Below are positions 40,901 to 50,595 of a DNA stretch of 64,000 bases, piece by piece. The stretch lies in NCBI GenBank assembly GCA_024195585.1, contig SWBL01000100.1:1-64000 (forward strand), given 5' to 3'. The DNA is from Aureobasidium sp. EXF-3400 (lineage: Eukaryota > Ascomycota > Dothideomycetes > Dothideales > Saccotheciaceae). Made by a program: the position numbers and the translations under genes. The notes beneath the pieces are model-generated. The model made no database searches. It was not told the origin of the DNA and was given only the letters and a program-made list of their open reading frames with translations. Position 1 is the first letter of the stretch. Every line of letters begins with the position of its first letter.

Positions 40901-42056
40901 AGATGATCTTCGCAGACGGTCGTACTATCTGGATAATGCTTTCACGCTAGCCTATGCATTTTCCCCAGATAGCAGAATGTTCGCAGTGTGTTTTCATTCT
41001 GTAACACCAGATGTCAACCTCTGCCTCGATGGTCGCTTTGGTCCTGATCTGTCTGAGAGTCCTAGCACAGCCTTTCGCCTCCAGATTGCCTCAGACTCCT
41101 CGATTAAAACTTCTGGCGTATGTTTCAATGTGTTCACACTTTGGGAAAACCGCTCGTATGATCCACTTCCACGGACTCCAATCCAGTGTTTCTGGAGGGG
41201 CCTTGAAATTGACCAGAAATGGATGATGAAACGACCATTGAGTGTGGCCACGGCGTTCTCTGGAGATCAGACGCTGCTACTATACTCCGTTGCAGATGAA
41301 GACAGTATCACTGTGGGTACAATCGATATCCATGAGCGTCGAGAAAACCACTTCACTTTCACCTTACCCGACGGCCAACACGGAGTGATCCCTCGTTCTT
41401 GCTGTCCACAAGCGATCTGTACATCTGCAGACCATCGTATGGTAGCAACCTCTGCGTCCATCAATGCTCCCTGTTCAGCCACCTCTAATATATTCATCTT
41501 CAGAGATTCTTTGCATTATCTGAGCGCTGTTGCCTTTGCAAATCAAGGCGTGGTCCTGATGAGTTTTTCAAAATCGGCAACGCTTCTAGTGGCCGTACCA
41601 GAGAGAGGACGTATCAAAGTCTTTAAACTCCCTACACATCTTCATGTAGCTTCAACGAGCTCTCAAGACTCAATGCAAGATCTCTATGTTGTTGCCCAAT
41701 TTAGTAGCCGAAGGCGTCGTATCACCAACATAGGGTTTTCAGAAGACGGCAGAAGTCTGCAGACGAATATTGGACAAATTCCTATCTTCCCAGACCCTGG
41801 CTTGGCTCAGTGTCTAAAGTCTCCTACACTCCGCATTGATGACCACTGGATCTGTATGGAAGAAAAACGCCTGGTGTATTTTCCACCCGAATACAGACCT
41901 CATGGCAGACTGGATATACTCCCCTTTCCATACAATTCTACGCTCATCTTCCAGGACTCCTGTATCTGGATCAATACTCGTGCTTATGGCTTGATAAAGA
42001 TTGAGCTCAACAGGAAGCTGATCCACAGACTCATATGTGATGGCAAACTCGTGTAG
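37947..42056 (+). CDS. STAND/NLR-like receptor: NACHT ATPase with degenerate WD40 repeats, no N-terminal effector domain
   Basis: One uninterrupted exon of 1369 residues. After a short Asn-rich leader (SFNISNNVAHATSQQIITTY) comes the NACHT module: Walker A GSPGKGKT (90-97), Walker B YIVIDAIDEC (195-204) and WLITSRP. A helical region follows to about 620, then WD40-like blades such as ALSRDGEYLVTSANGPIQVW, LCFSPDYELFATVDAHAEII and VAAGVHDGTVRIWDVDSE. Fungal proteins of this design sense non-self or damage and oligomerise to trigger a cell-death effector. Here the effector domain usually found before NACHT is missing, while one stands alone in the divergent neighbour. The lack of introns over 4.1 kb is unusual for this window. 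Confidence 0.87.
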   Translation: MDSRPSFNISNNVAHATSQQIITTYYDPNGHNASVQACLRALDCPDVDAVRTEIHSLDGVIPECIAWIFQDDRFLQWKEQEGNAILWIYGSPGKGKTRMAAGIVDKLRKETSSPGVNGLTGFFFCQSTDDRMNNAVDVLKGIIRTIWEQRQSLKEHVHHHWIKEEQKFDRDLNQVASLWNLLKKMTKDIGHQATYIVIDAIDECSEQVEHLLRLIHTAGLVSPPNVKWLITSRPSSLDLQGSIWSYHRPMQIDLDSFTVQVDDAVQRYIKVKTAWMELSRFPVGDQARICKLLLTKSESTFLWVAFVCQEVRNLPAYEVVRVISAMPKGLHYLYEKNMQLLDQACHDGNEFAIDYRKLVWTLYSLSGSPHLLELAVLAGLPTEKASDESYLIRVIRECNTFMVLTESDAVMLVHKSVKDYLDKLQSTRSQLVKSQTHGALARRCIQILRRSLYRNLTELRELDSEANEANLELQTRFSSIAGYSCVHWIEHVVKESKDGISGPITLQIFLRQHLLHWLEAISILGRYRTCLEHLIHLDRTLEASSNAQNATPPNASSSLKHMRMAGLHESIKNIRDFVTASRHAIERWPLQVYSSALVFFTSGNGLDKVFHADKPDWILRCLTPRHHAWDPTPSVTLEPEHNASMIALSRDGEYLVTSANGPIQVWPLKQAGRFLELKCVTFRTEQDLLARRLVIEGSEVKISWLDVSVSMLDRLVIRSATWDLHSGEPIGEGFHPVVVYPLKTSHHFNMYVASAPAYVAELSNPTFADIPELCFSPDYELFATVDAHAEIIRTWSASDGEALCAVNIIDSLDVADLSGTQLFLTFCYGNRLIVYQAHNIHRRCLVVCVIKTLEILVRIDDLETDFAQYGSPWALDVNGDYLAYTTGVKVHVLKIATNRVVQTILSQDVTELALSTAPLRVAAGVHDGTVRIWDVDSERQRNLEHESSSTGCTSELEGSNESDYLRTDCWLPSPDNNKLVFLYIRDDLRRRSYYLDNAFTLAYAFSPDSRMFAVCFHSVTPDVNLCLDGRFGPDLSESPSTAFRLQIASDSSIKTSGVCFNVFTLWENRSYDPLPRTPIQCFWRGLEIDQKWMMKRPLSVATAFSGDQTLLLYSVADEDSITVGTIDIHERRENHFTFTLPDGQHGVIPRSCCPQAICTSADHRMVATSASINAPCSATSNIFIFRDSLHYLSAVAFANQGVVLMSFSKSATLLVAVPERGRIKVFKLPTHLHVASTSSQDSMQDLYVVAQFSSRRRRITNIGFSEDGRSLQTNIGQIPIFPDPGLAQCLKSPTLRIDDHWICMEEKRLVYFPPEYRPHGRLDILPFPYNSTLIFQDSCIWINTRAYGLIKIELNRKLIHRLICDGKLV

Positions 42057-43209
42057 AGACCTTACGTGAGTATTCTTGCCTTTTCTTCCTCATTATATTC
42101 TACCACAATTGTTTTGCTGCTTGTGCCTTCACTTACAATGACAACTACAGCTTCTTCTCCCGACTCAGACATCCATACCTTTCGCAAGAGCTATTGGTTG
42201 TTGAGGATGCTGAGGAACATCCTTCCAAAGGCCATAAACACTTCAAGGCAGGGACTCTATTTTTGCGGATTTGGGATAAGTATGTAGTTCGGAACGCACA
42301 AATTGATTACGCTTTGGAATCAATCACGACTTCAAGTGTGTTGTTGCGAGCTTTTCAATATTATTGACCGCTATGATGATTGACACAGCGCCTGCTTCTC
42401 CCCGATCTGCCGAAGTAGAACGTTTTCCTATAGCTGAAGCAGATGATCACACTCGCAATGTCAGGAAAGACTGGAATACGGGTATACGAAGTCGTGTTGA
42501 TGTCCAGTCGCAAAGGACCATCCACAAACAATGTGATCCTCGTTTACTGACTGGCTGCTTCTTTCTCCGTAATTTATTCCCCGCACTCGTCTTTTTGCAA
42601 TCCTACAAAAGATCAACCATGTTTGGCAAGGAAGTTGCAATGGCAGTGGTCTCTGTCACAGGTGTTGCTGCCGGCATGGCACTCTACAATCAGGTCATCA
42701 GTACAACAACTTCGTCCCGAACAGGAGTTACATTCTGATCCTGGCGCGTCAATGCCAGTGTGCCAAACATCTGTACCTCGGGGCTGGCAATGAGAGCCAC
42801 CTGCAACTTTGTTCAGGAACTCATGTTTTGTGCACCCGACAACAATGGTTCCAATAAGCTGAAGTGTCGTGGATTGCGGAAAACGAAGTGCTACTGAGAT
42901 TTGCTTAGCAGCCATCCAGATGAATGGATTGGAGGGCCACGCTCAACCCAGGTATCGCAGGACAGCGAGCAAGGAGTAATGCCGAGTGAGACGTAACACA
43001 AGCCAAGCTGTCAGTCTCGTATCTTTTTGCTTTGATCGTGTGAAAGGACGACTACATACAACCAATCGACATAGGTTTCGTGTTCACTAGCTCCAACACA
43101 CTTTTCGAAAGCTCTCACTACTCTACAGCTACGCCTTTTCTTGCGCCTTCCTTTCGTTCTTTCATCTCACTCCATACTACTTCGCCATCCCACCATCAAT
43201 CAATCCATC
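42057..43209. other. Intergenic region, about 1.15 kb
   Basis: Short plus-strand frames (for example 42364-42738, initiated at a non-ATG codon) have no family features. A 39-codon ATG frame from 42619 is hydrophobic but unsupported. The final part, from about 43050, is the pyrimidine-rich promoter and leader of the next gene. Confidence 0.45.
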
Positions 43210-43991
43210 ATGGATCTGGTTGTCGCAGCTGATGGTGTTGCTGCCAACATGGCCAGCACGCCTACTCAAGGTTCGTTGCAACTCTTCTCGTCGATTCTCA
43301 CGCACTAACGCTTTCGAAAGACTCTGCTTTCTTGCGCCTGCCACTCGAGATCCGCCACGAAATCTACAACTATCTCATCCACGTCAAGAACACCAAGACC
43401 TTGTCCATGCACACCGCTCGCGACTCAACAAGTGGTCTCAATCCTGTCACGAATCTGCTCGGTGTATCTCAGCAGATTCGCACTGAAGTCCATGGCTTGA
43501 TTACTGCTGTTACTACCTTGGAAATCAAAGCATGCGAGTTCGATTACTCCATGATCACGATGATGCCTCACTATATCTCTTGCAGAACAACTGTTAAGTT
43601 TCTCGACAAAGTGTACGATGACATCGAGTTGGCAAGGGAATGCTCCGGATCAGGCGGCTCAAAAGTAACAAGAGATGCGCTAGCTAAGATGAGCAAAGAC
43701 GAAAAGAAAGCACCCCACCAACTCAAGTTCTGGAAAGTCTGCGTTCCTGTTGGTAGACTCTTTCGCAAGACCAAGTATGTTGCCGGCATCGACTTCAGAG
43801 CAAGAACTGTACGTGTCCACAATCCCTTGGGCAATGAGTCTAGCAACAATCCCGATTCGCACTACTGGCTCTCCAAGAAAGAAGCGTTCACCACTTCTAT
43901 GCAGTTCTTCACCGACCAAGACGGATTCGACGGTATCACTATTGCAGACATGTCTCTGTTCCTGGAGAAGTTTGCCTTGTCTCAAACCTAA
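43210..43991 (+). CDS. LPxEIR-type (F-box/2EXR-like) protein, copy 1 of a tandem trio
   Basis: Exons 43210-43270 and 43321-43991 (intron 50 bp, GTTCGT...GAAAG, phase 1) give 243 residues. The second exon opens with DSAFLRLPLEIRHEIYNYLI, the short helical motif that starts many fungal F-box-like/2EXR proteins. VSQQIRTEVHGLI and a C-terminal FFTDQDGFDGITIADMSLFL follow. The same layout, with a short first exon, a phase-1 intron directly before the motif and a DGFDG-type C-terminus, recurs in the next two genes, so they arose by tandem duplication. Function unknown; members may act as substrate adaptors, but no partner is visible. Confidence 0.82.
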
Positions 43992-44458
43992 ACGTCCTCG
44001 CATAGTGGAGAAGTTTTCAGAACCGAGCCTTCACCATAGACGGCAGATTTTCGTGCAAGACATGGGCTTTCTCGGAGACATATGATGAGTTTCCAGACGA
44101 ATGTGGCGGGCAGACTGAATTTGACGAAGATTCAAGCTCAAGGCTCAGGTCCCAGAAGCAATCTACCTAGTTGGCTGCGCCTAGAATAGATAGCAGCAAA
44201 GCAGAATATACCCCCAGGTTTTTTTCCATCTCACAAACTTGACAAGATAACAACCAAAATATATCAGGTAGCAAGCTTCGTGTCTCAATGTGTCGCAGTA
44301 GGTGCCCACCTGCAGTAGTAGGTTTCTTTGTTGGTGGGCTGGAGCTGCGAGAAGCTTCCGTTTGTCCTCTCCCTTGCAACCCATTTCTCACTTATATGCT
44401 CTTCTCTTCCCAACTATTCCTCTTCATCTCCAGATATCTTCCGTGACAATTCATAGAT
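43992..44458. other. Intergenic region within the tandem trio
   Basis: 467 bp between copy 1 and copy 2. Overlapping 67-74-codon minus-strand frames (44167-44391) are unsupported. Contains the leader of copy 2. Confidence 0.45.
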
Positions 44459-45537
44459 ATGGATTCTCATAGCAACAACCCTTCTGCTGAAGACGCTCCT
44501 ACCAAGATGCAGGATATCGAAACCAAGAAGCAAGGTATCACAAATCAACACCTGATGTGTTTTCTTTTTTTACTGACGATGCGACAGGTTCTACCAATCC
44601 TTCTGACCCCAATAATCCTGCCGACCCTGCGTTCTTCAGCCTCACTCTCGAAGAGCGTAACAACATTTACCATCAGCTGCTCGACCCCAAGGGCAAGAAG
44701 TATCTCGCCATTGAGCCTTCAAACTCGCTCAAAGCCATCAACAAACTTCTGAATGTCTCTCCGGAAGTCCGCACCGAGGTTACTACTTTGATCGCTTCGG
44801 AGACCAAGGCTCTCGTGCAGGCCGGTCTGTACTACGACTTGACGCTTGAACCTCACACCGTCGCCATTCCCAGCAAGCCCAAGAAGAGAAAGAGCAAGAA
44901 ATCGAAGAAGCAGAACACAACCACGACCGAGCTCACTGATGACCTGAAGACCTGGAAGATGGAAATTGTCGTCTTCACTGCAGAGAAGTACGTCAGAGTC
45001 AAGGCTCAGATGGATTTCAAGGAGAAGTCTGTTAAGGTCGACCTGCCCGGTTTTGGCGCATCCATCTTCTCTTCCAACTATTGCGATTATCTGTTCGAAG
45101 AGTTCGAAGAAGCATTCCTCAAGGCTATGAAGACGTTCACCAACAAGGATGGTTTTGACGGTTTCGTGTTCAAGGATGTTCCTGAGTTGCTGCACAAGGT
45201 TGAGATGCCTTGCCCCAAACACTTCTGGGACTGTGATGAACTGTTCGGTGATGAGTATTCTGACGAGTGGGACGAGTCTGATGACTACGATGACTACTAT
45301 GATGATGAAGAGGGTGAGGGACAGGATGACTTTGGCGAGGAGAACAATGAGTGCAGCGACGAAGAAGACTATCATGATGAGGAAGGAGAAGATGGCGAAG
45401 AAGACGGCGAGAACGGAGATGCTGAGTCTGGTGTGACTGAGGATAAAGGCAAGGTGGATGATGGAGAGGTCAAGGTCAAGGCTGAGGGTGTTGAGGCTGA
45501 GAAGACCAAGAGTGAAATTGCCGATGCTGCTGCCTAG
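44459..45537 (+). CDS. LPxEIR-type paralogue with acidic tail, copy 2 of a tandem trio
   Basis: Exons 44459-44534 and 44588-45537 (intron 53 bp, GTATCA...CGACAG, phase 1) give 341 residues. Aligned to copy 1, AFFSLTLEERNNIYHQLLDP replaces the canonical LPxEIR motif, VSPEVRTEVTTLI matches VSQQIRTEVHGLI, and FTNKDGFDGFVFKDVPELLH matches the C-terminal block. A Lys-rich patch (KPKKRKSKKSKKQ) sits mid-protein. The last 110 residues form a very acidic tail of Asp/Glu runs not present in copy 1. Divergence of the motif suggests a changed function. The family relation is inferred from position, intron and aligned blocks. Confidence 0.8.
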
Positions 45538-45865
45538 ACTGTTTGGAGCTGGGAAGGCTTCAAATCTGGAAGCTATGGAAAGAGGAAGTGACGAACAGCG
45601 ATCGGTTACATCAGTCAAATCTTATGGCAGGCTTTGTCGAATTTGAACATGTGAATCGCTCTTTCCTCTTTCCTTCACAGCCCTTGATACTCTGCATCAC
45701 ATGATTTCAGTTCCTCCTCTGTTTTCGACACTGACTGTTCTGGCTTCTTACTGTCTACAACTTGTATCAAACGCTTCCATCCTCTATTCTCGCAGCGCAG
45801 CATCAGCTTCATCTTCGCTTTCGATCTCTCAGCTCTCTACCCATCGTCTCAAACGCATCACAGCC
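45538..45865. other. Intergenic region within the tandem trio
   Basis: 328 bp between copy 2 and copy 3, holding the 3' UTR of one and the promoter of the other. Nothing else was seen. Confidence 0.45.
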
Positions 45866-46739
45866 ATGGACCTTCAACTCAAGAACTCGTCGCTGGATTC
45901 TGCCCGCACCAACGATCCAGATCTCCAGCACAGCGACTCGTCGACGGAGACTGCTTCCACCAGCACCCCAGCAGCACACAATCAAGGTCAGAGTACTCGA
46001 TTGCTTCAGCTTTGCTTCTCGACGCTGATAGTTTCGCAGATTCTCCCTTCCTTCGTTTGCCGCTCGAACTCCGCTACATGATATATAACTACTCTTTCGA
46101 CTACAGACATCGCGACTGGGCCTGGTACAAGCCATGCGAAAGATTCGATCCCCTGCTCTCTCTCTCTTTCATGTCTCTCGACAAACACGTGTTGAAATCA
46201 AAGCACTGGTTGCCGAAAGCAGGATGTGTCTTCGCGCCTTTATATCTTTCAGTGGAATGGCGATACTCACTTACTCTGTGTATCATATATCCCCCAAAAT
46301 TGAACGCTGCGGCGAGAAGATTGTGGTGCCCTGGGCTTGGTTACATTTTGATGAGAAAGCACCCCATGATTTCAGATTCTGGAAAATCATGCTGTCCTTT
46401 ACGAGTGCTCAAAAATCTGTGATCCCCGTCACGGCCGATATTGATCTAAAGAGAAAAGCGGTACACCTTCTGGGCACAGGAACACTGGAAGCCGGCAATG
46501 ATGGCAGGCGCCGCACATTCGACACGTTCAAAGATCCTTCCGGCCTAGCTGTTCAAGCTCTTGAGAAGCCTCTATTTGCTGCTATCCAGGCGATTAGCAG
46601 GAGTGCAGACTCGGATGGTTTCACGTTTCAACAGATACGTCGGCTAGTCGAGCAAGCAGTCTTGCCTGGTCGAAAACACTTCGAGAGCTTGGAAAAGGTC
46701 TTGGGAGTTTCACTTCTTCCCGGCTTGTATGGGACTTGA
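45866..46739 (+). pseudogene. LPxEIR-type paralogue, copy 3 of a tandem trio, frame-disrupted
   Basis: Exon 1 (45866-45986) and the start of exon 2 (from 46040; intron 53 bp, phase 1) match copies 1 and 2, giving DSPFLRLPLELRYMIYNY. That frame runs on to a stop at 46422 without family features. The family-like continuation, LFHVSRQTRVEIKALVAESR and later SDGFTFQQIRRLVEQAVLPG, lies in another frame reaching 46739. The switch falls between about 46095 and 46165, and no intron of fitting length is present there. With the frame corrected the product would be about 273 residues. Either a recent pseudogene or a one-base sequence error. Confidence 0.65.
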
Positions 46740-47722
46740 AATGTGCCAGCACTCGGACTTCAGGCGATCCATTGTTACATCGCCACAAGCTCTGCTACAA
46801 AGACGATCGACAAGTAGAAAAATAAGGTGGAGCATCATACAGGCGCCATACGTAGCTTGATCCATATAGTTTTCTAATGGCTTCAGAGACTGCCTCTAAC
46901 TTCACTTCTCATCCTCTCTTTCAAGTATCTTGCGATGCGATCATTCGGCTCTTGCAAACCTTCCAAATCTCCAGCCAGATCGATTCCATGCTTGCCGAAT
47001 AGAGATAGAGTTGTCAATACTCTCAGTCTAGACTCTTCGGCATCACAATCAAGCATTGGTGCCTGACCATCTAGGTAAGAACGTTACTGTAGATCTCCGT
47101 ATGCGGTATGCGTTGGTTTGATCGGCAGGAACTTCCGTTGGCTCGCCACCAATATACTTTGGTTGCGTATTCCCGGCTCTCTTTCTGAGACAAGCCAATC
47201 TAGACAACAACATCTGCTCGTCAAGAACAGGAAGTCACAGTGGAGATGGAAGAAAAGAAGCAAAGGAAGCAATGATGCAGGCGGTATGAAGATCTTGGTA
47301 TTGTCATCTGGTTCTTTCGCAAAGAACCAGACTTTCTATCTAATTACATAAATTTACCACCTTTCCGAGGACCAGCAAGTAAAAAAGTACATCTCAAACC
47401 AGTTGAGACATTTCCTTCCAACATGCTTTCCTCCATCCCTGAGTAGCACTGCAAGCAGCAACTAATTTGATTAAACCCTCCACCGTAAAAAAAAGAAAGT
47501 TCCTCCTCGAAGAAAAGGAAGAAACAAGAAAAGAAGAATTTGTTCCCCATCCAAAAAGGGCATCCAAGGCATCTATCCCTGGTAGAAGTTTTTGTTTTGT
47601 CGTCGTTGTTGTCACACAAAGAAGAATCGAATCTCACTTTCCCTCACCCCTGCCTTCGAAGCATCAAGAACGGGCTGTAATGGGGAAAGCGAGAAAAGAA
47701 GAGAGAAGAAAGAAGCAACTCC
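46740..47722. other. Intergenic region, about 1 kb
   Basis: Convergent 3' flanks of copy 3 and of the small secreted protein gene. Purine-rich stretches around 47470-47560 give long but low-complexity frames on both strands. No gene is supported. Confidence 0.5.
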
Positions 47723-48455
47723 TTAAACAGAAGGAGTGGCCTCAGCGGGAACCTCGACGGTGACGGTTCTGCGCACCTTTCTGCGCTTCTTGCAAGCAGC
47801 AGTAGAAGTGGCTGCAGCCTTGGTGGTAGAAGCGGCCTTGGCAGTGGTGGATGTGACTGCGCCCGGATTGAGCAGGCACTTGCATGACTTTGTGATTTGG
47901 TCGGCACTAACTCCAGGGATGGCTGAGCGTGTGCGAGGACTGTGAGGGTAGGTCAGTATATGCAGCAACAAGATGAGAGGGAGAAGAGGGACGTACATCA
48001 AGCCCCACCATGTGCAGTAGGATTTGAAGTTTCTGGGTGCCTCGTTCTTGATTAGGTTGATGTCTGAAGCGGCGCAAGTGTTTGATCCTGTGGAGGGAAC
48101 GGAAGTAGGGTTTGCTACTTTGTTCCATTGGGCGAGGATACACGAGCATGCGCTAGTCAATTGAGCGGCGGACAACGTAGGGAGAGGCGATGAATCACGA
48201 GGCCTGATATATCATGTTAGCAATTGGAAAGAGGTTGGAGAAGGATGACGAAACATACTGGGCATTGTACATCTGACAGAAGACGTTGAAGTGGTTGATG
48301 CGGTCCTTGACGGCTTGCATGTCAGAACTCGAGCATGTGGCACGAGTCTCGATGTTGGCAAGCGTGTTGGCTTCTTGAGCGGCGGCAACATCAATGACTG
48401 AGCCGTACACCGATGAAGCGGCCAGGGTGATGAAGGCGAGTACTGAGAACTTCAT
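47723..48455 (-). CDS. Small secreted cysteine-containing protein
   Basis: Exons 48259-48455, 47997-48203 and 47723-47939 give 206 residues. Residues 1-18 are a signal peptide (MKFSVLAFITLAASSVYG). The mature part has ten or eleven cysteines, including CSSSD, FCQMYN, ACSCIL, SNTCAASD, SYCTWWG and SCKCLLNPG, suggesting disulfides. The C-terminus turns Ala/Thr-rich and then strongly basic (KKRRKVRRTVTVEVP), unusual for a secreted protein. Introns of 55 and 57 bp have GTATGT/GCTAAC/ATCAG and GTACGT/ACTGAC/CACAG. Size, signal peptide and cysteines fit an effector-like or cell-wall protein, but no family was recognised. Confidence 0.82.
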
Positions 48456-48626
48456 CTTGTGTTGTGTTGTTGTTGTCTTTTTCTTGATATCCTGATCAAG
48501 ATCTGATTATTTCTTTTCCTTCCTGAAGGTTGTTGGATTTCTCTGTGTTGGTTGTATGAGAGCTTAGATGTTTTTGGATGTGGATGAGAAAGCAGAAAGT
48601 AGTAGAGAAGAGTTGGCGGCCATTGT

Positions 48627-48634
48627 TATATAAC
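48627..48634 (-). promoter_or_regulatory. TATA box candidate of the small secreted protein gene
   Basis: The palindrome TTATATAA lies 172 bp before the ATG at 48455, implying a long leader if it is used. Consensus only. Confidence 0.3.
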
Positions 48635-50026
48635 AATCTCTCTCAATACGGCCAAGGGAATAAGAGAGGGCTTGGGTCGTTGTAGCCGTTGAGACCGTTC
48701 GGCGCATGTGGCCCTGCAGTCGTGTCCCTCAGCCATCTAGTTTCGCTTGCTTATATTGAACGTCTGTTGATACGAGATGGAAACAGGAGAGTAACTGGCT
48801 CGATCATTCTTGCTGGCAGACTTCTGATTGATGGTGACTGCTTTCCTGTATTTATTTCTCAGCAATGCATACACCTATATACGAACTTCAGTACCGATAG
48901 AACCTTGTAAATCAAGATTAAAGGACATGGATTACCATGACGGTTATACAAAAAAGCCGTTGTATGTTAACGGCACCATCTTATGAGTATTGCCAAGCCC
49001 CAGCGAAACCACGCAGCGCCAGCCCGCACCGTTAGCATCAACCACCGAGACAACAGTATGCAAATCGTCAGAAAGAGGTAGAAAATATCATCAGAGACGT
49101 TGTTTTGCAGTGGCGGGTGTCTTGGCCTGGATATAACCCTTGAATCATGATGCCGATTTTGCCAGGTTGGTTGTTGCAAGGAGAGATTGTTGATTACGAT
49201 AGGCGTGCAAGGCAGAAAACCGTTCGCACGGCAGTCGCAAGGAGGGGGGAAGAACTTCGTGTTACTCATCTCCTTTTTCGAACTCAAAGCCAAGACGACG
49301 TTCTGAAGTCATGTTTTCTCGGATGTTGAGCAGATCGAATCTTGGGTAGCAACCAATATGTTGACGGTGATGGGTCGATTTATAAGGACGAGAGACCGCG
49401 ACTTTGCGTGAGTGGAGCTGCAAATCTATCGAGCTCTTTATTGTGGGTCTTGTGGCATCTCACAATTTTGTATCCTTGTCTCGAAAACATCTCTTGAGAT
49501 GAAGTCGACACGAACGACATCAGCGACGAGGAAGAGGTGCGTAAGGATCTGATGTCGCAAACCCCACGAGGGAAAAGGGTGGCTGGGAAACGGGTTTCGG
49601 ATGGCTGGTAAAGGATGGCTTCGAACGTCATTCGTTACCATCCGACATTCTCGACGCGTAAACTTCGTGTTGCCAACAGCCTGAACAATTCTTAACAGGG
49701 TCGTCCCCTCGGCCACGATCCACACTGCTATCGGCGAGATAGATCCATCACGAAGTGCGTCAGTATCTCTATATGTTTGCAGAGCGTTCTTGATTCTACA
49801 CATAATACTATCCGAGGTTCACAGCTAGTTTCGAGCGATTTTGTGGCTGCTACCGCAAATTATGTGATTTGACATGGTACTTGTAAAAATCCTGGAGTAC
49901 ATCCATGCGTTCCTGGCCAAGCAGCAGTTGATGACAGCACAAAGATAACCCGAAGCATAATAGGAAGAACAGACAGTTCTCTGCTCGCAAGAATATAACA
50001 AAAAAATAATCAGAAAAGGAAATTTG

Positions 50027-50048
50027 CACACACACACATATATATATA
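50027..50048. repeat. CA/TA dinucleotide microsatellite
   Basis: About six CA units run directly into about six TA units, between gene-free flanks. Likely polymorphic in length. Confidence 0.9.
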
Positions 50049-50595
50049 CAAATGCAGGTAGAGCACATCGAATAACAAGTAATTAACGAAGCCACAGTTG
50101 AGGCTCAAGTCCCCAGGCGCCACCAGGTCAATGCGCTGACCGGACGACATGACTTGGACGACATGCCTTGATTGCTTCAGAGCTTAAACCACACATCGAT
50201 GACAATATAAGTACTGCTGGCCTTACGAGTTGGGCGATGGCAGCTTGCTTGTTGATGAAGACGGCAAGAACATTCAGCGGGTATGGTTGTACATAAAGTA
50301 TTCGAACACAGCTCTTCAACCATGAGCCTGCGACACGAGGAGTGCCACATTTCTCTCAGGGTGACCAGCAATGCGAAGATGGCAAGAAGGAGAGAAATAC
50401 ATATCACAATGGAAGAGAAGCATGTGTTAAGAAATAGGAAACTAGGATTATTTTCGAGGAGTTATGTATATTACAGGACTGCTGTGAACCCCTAGCGCTG
50501 AAAGCAACATCATAATCGTGAAAGAGGTCGTGAAAAGACGATCATCTCAAAGTCAAAGAAGTAGTGGTATCAATGAGAACAGAAAAGCGAAACGC

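Larger units (their letters stand above)
48456..50595. other. Intergenic region, about 2.1 kb
   Basis: It starts with the promoter of the small secreted protein gene. The longest frame (49438-49803, minus, 121 codons) lacks features and overlaps other frames. It contains a CA/TA microsatellite at 50027. No gene or RNA was recognised. Confidence 0.5.

Noticed and set aside
42364..42738. A 124-codon plus-strand frame downstream of the NACHT-WD40-like gene
   Set aside because: It begins at a non-ATG codon, has no family resemblance, and its only hydrophobic part is a 39-codon tail that could be chance.
44719..45618. A 299-codon minus-strand frame
   Set aside because: An antisense shadow of copy 2 of the LPxEIR trio, kept open by the acidic repeat tail; hydrophobic composition is an artefact of reading GAT/GAA codons backwards.
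49438..49803. A 121-codon minus-strand frame
   Set aside because: No recognisable feature and overlapped by another frame; insufficient to call a gene.
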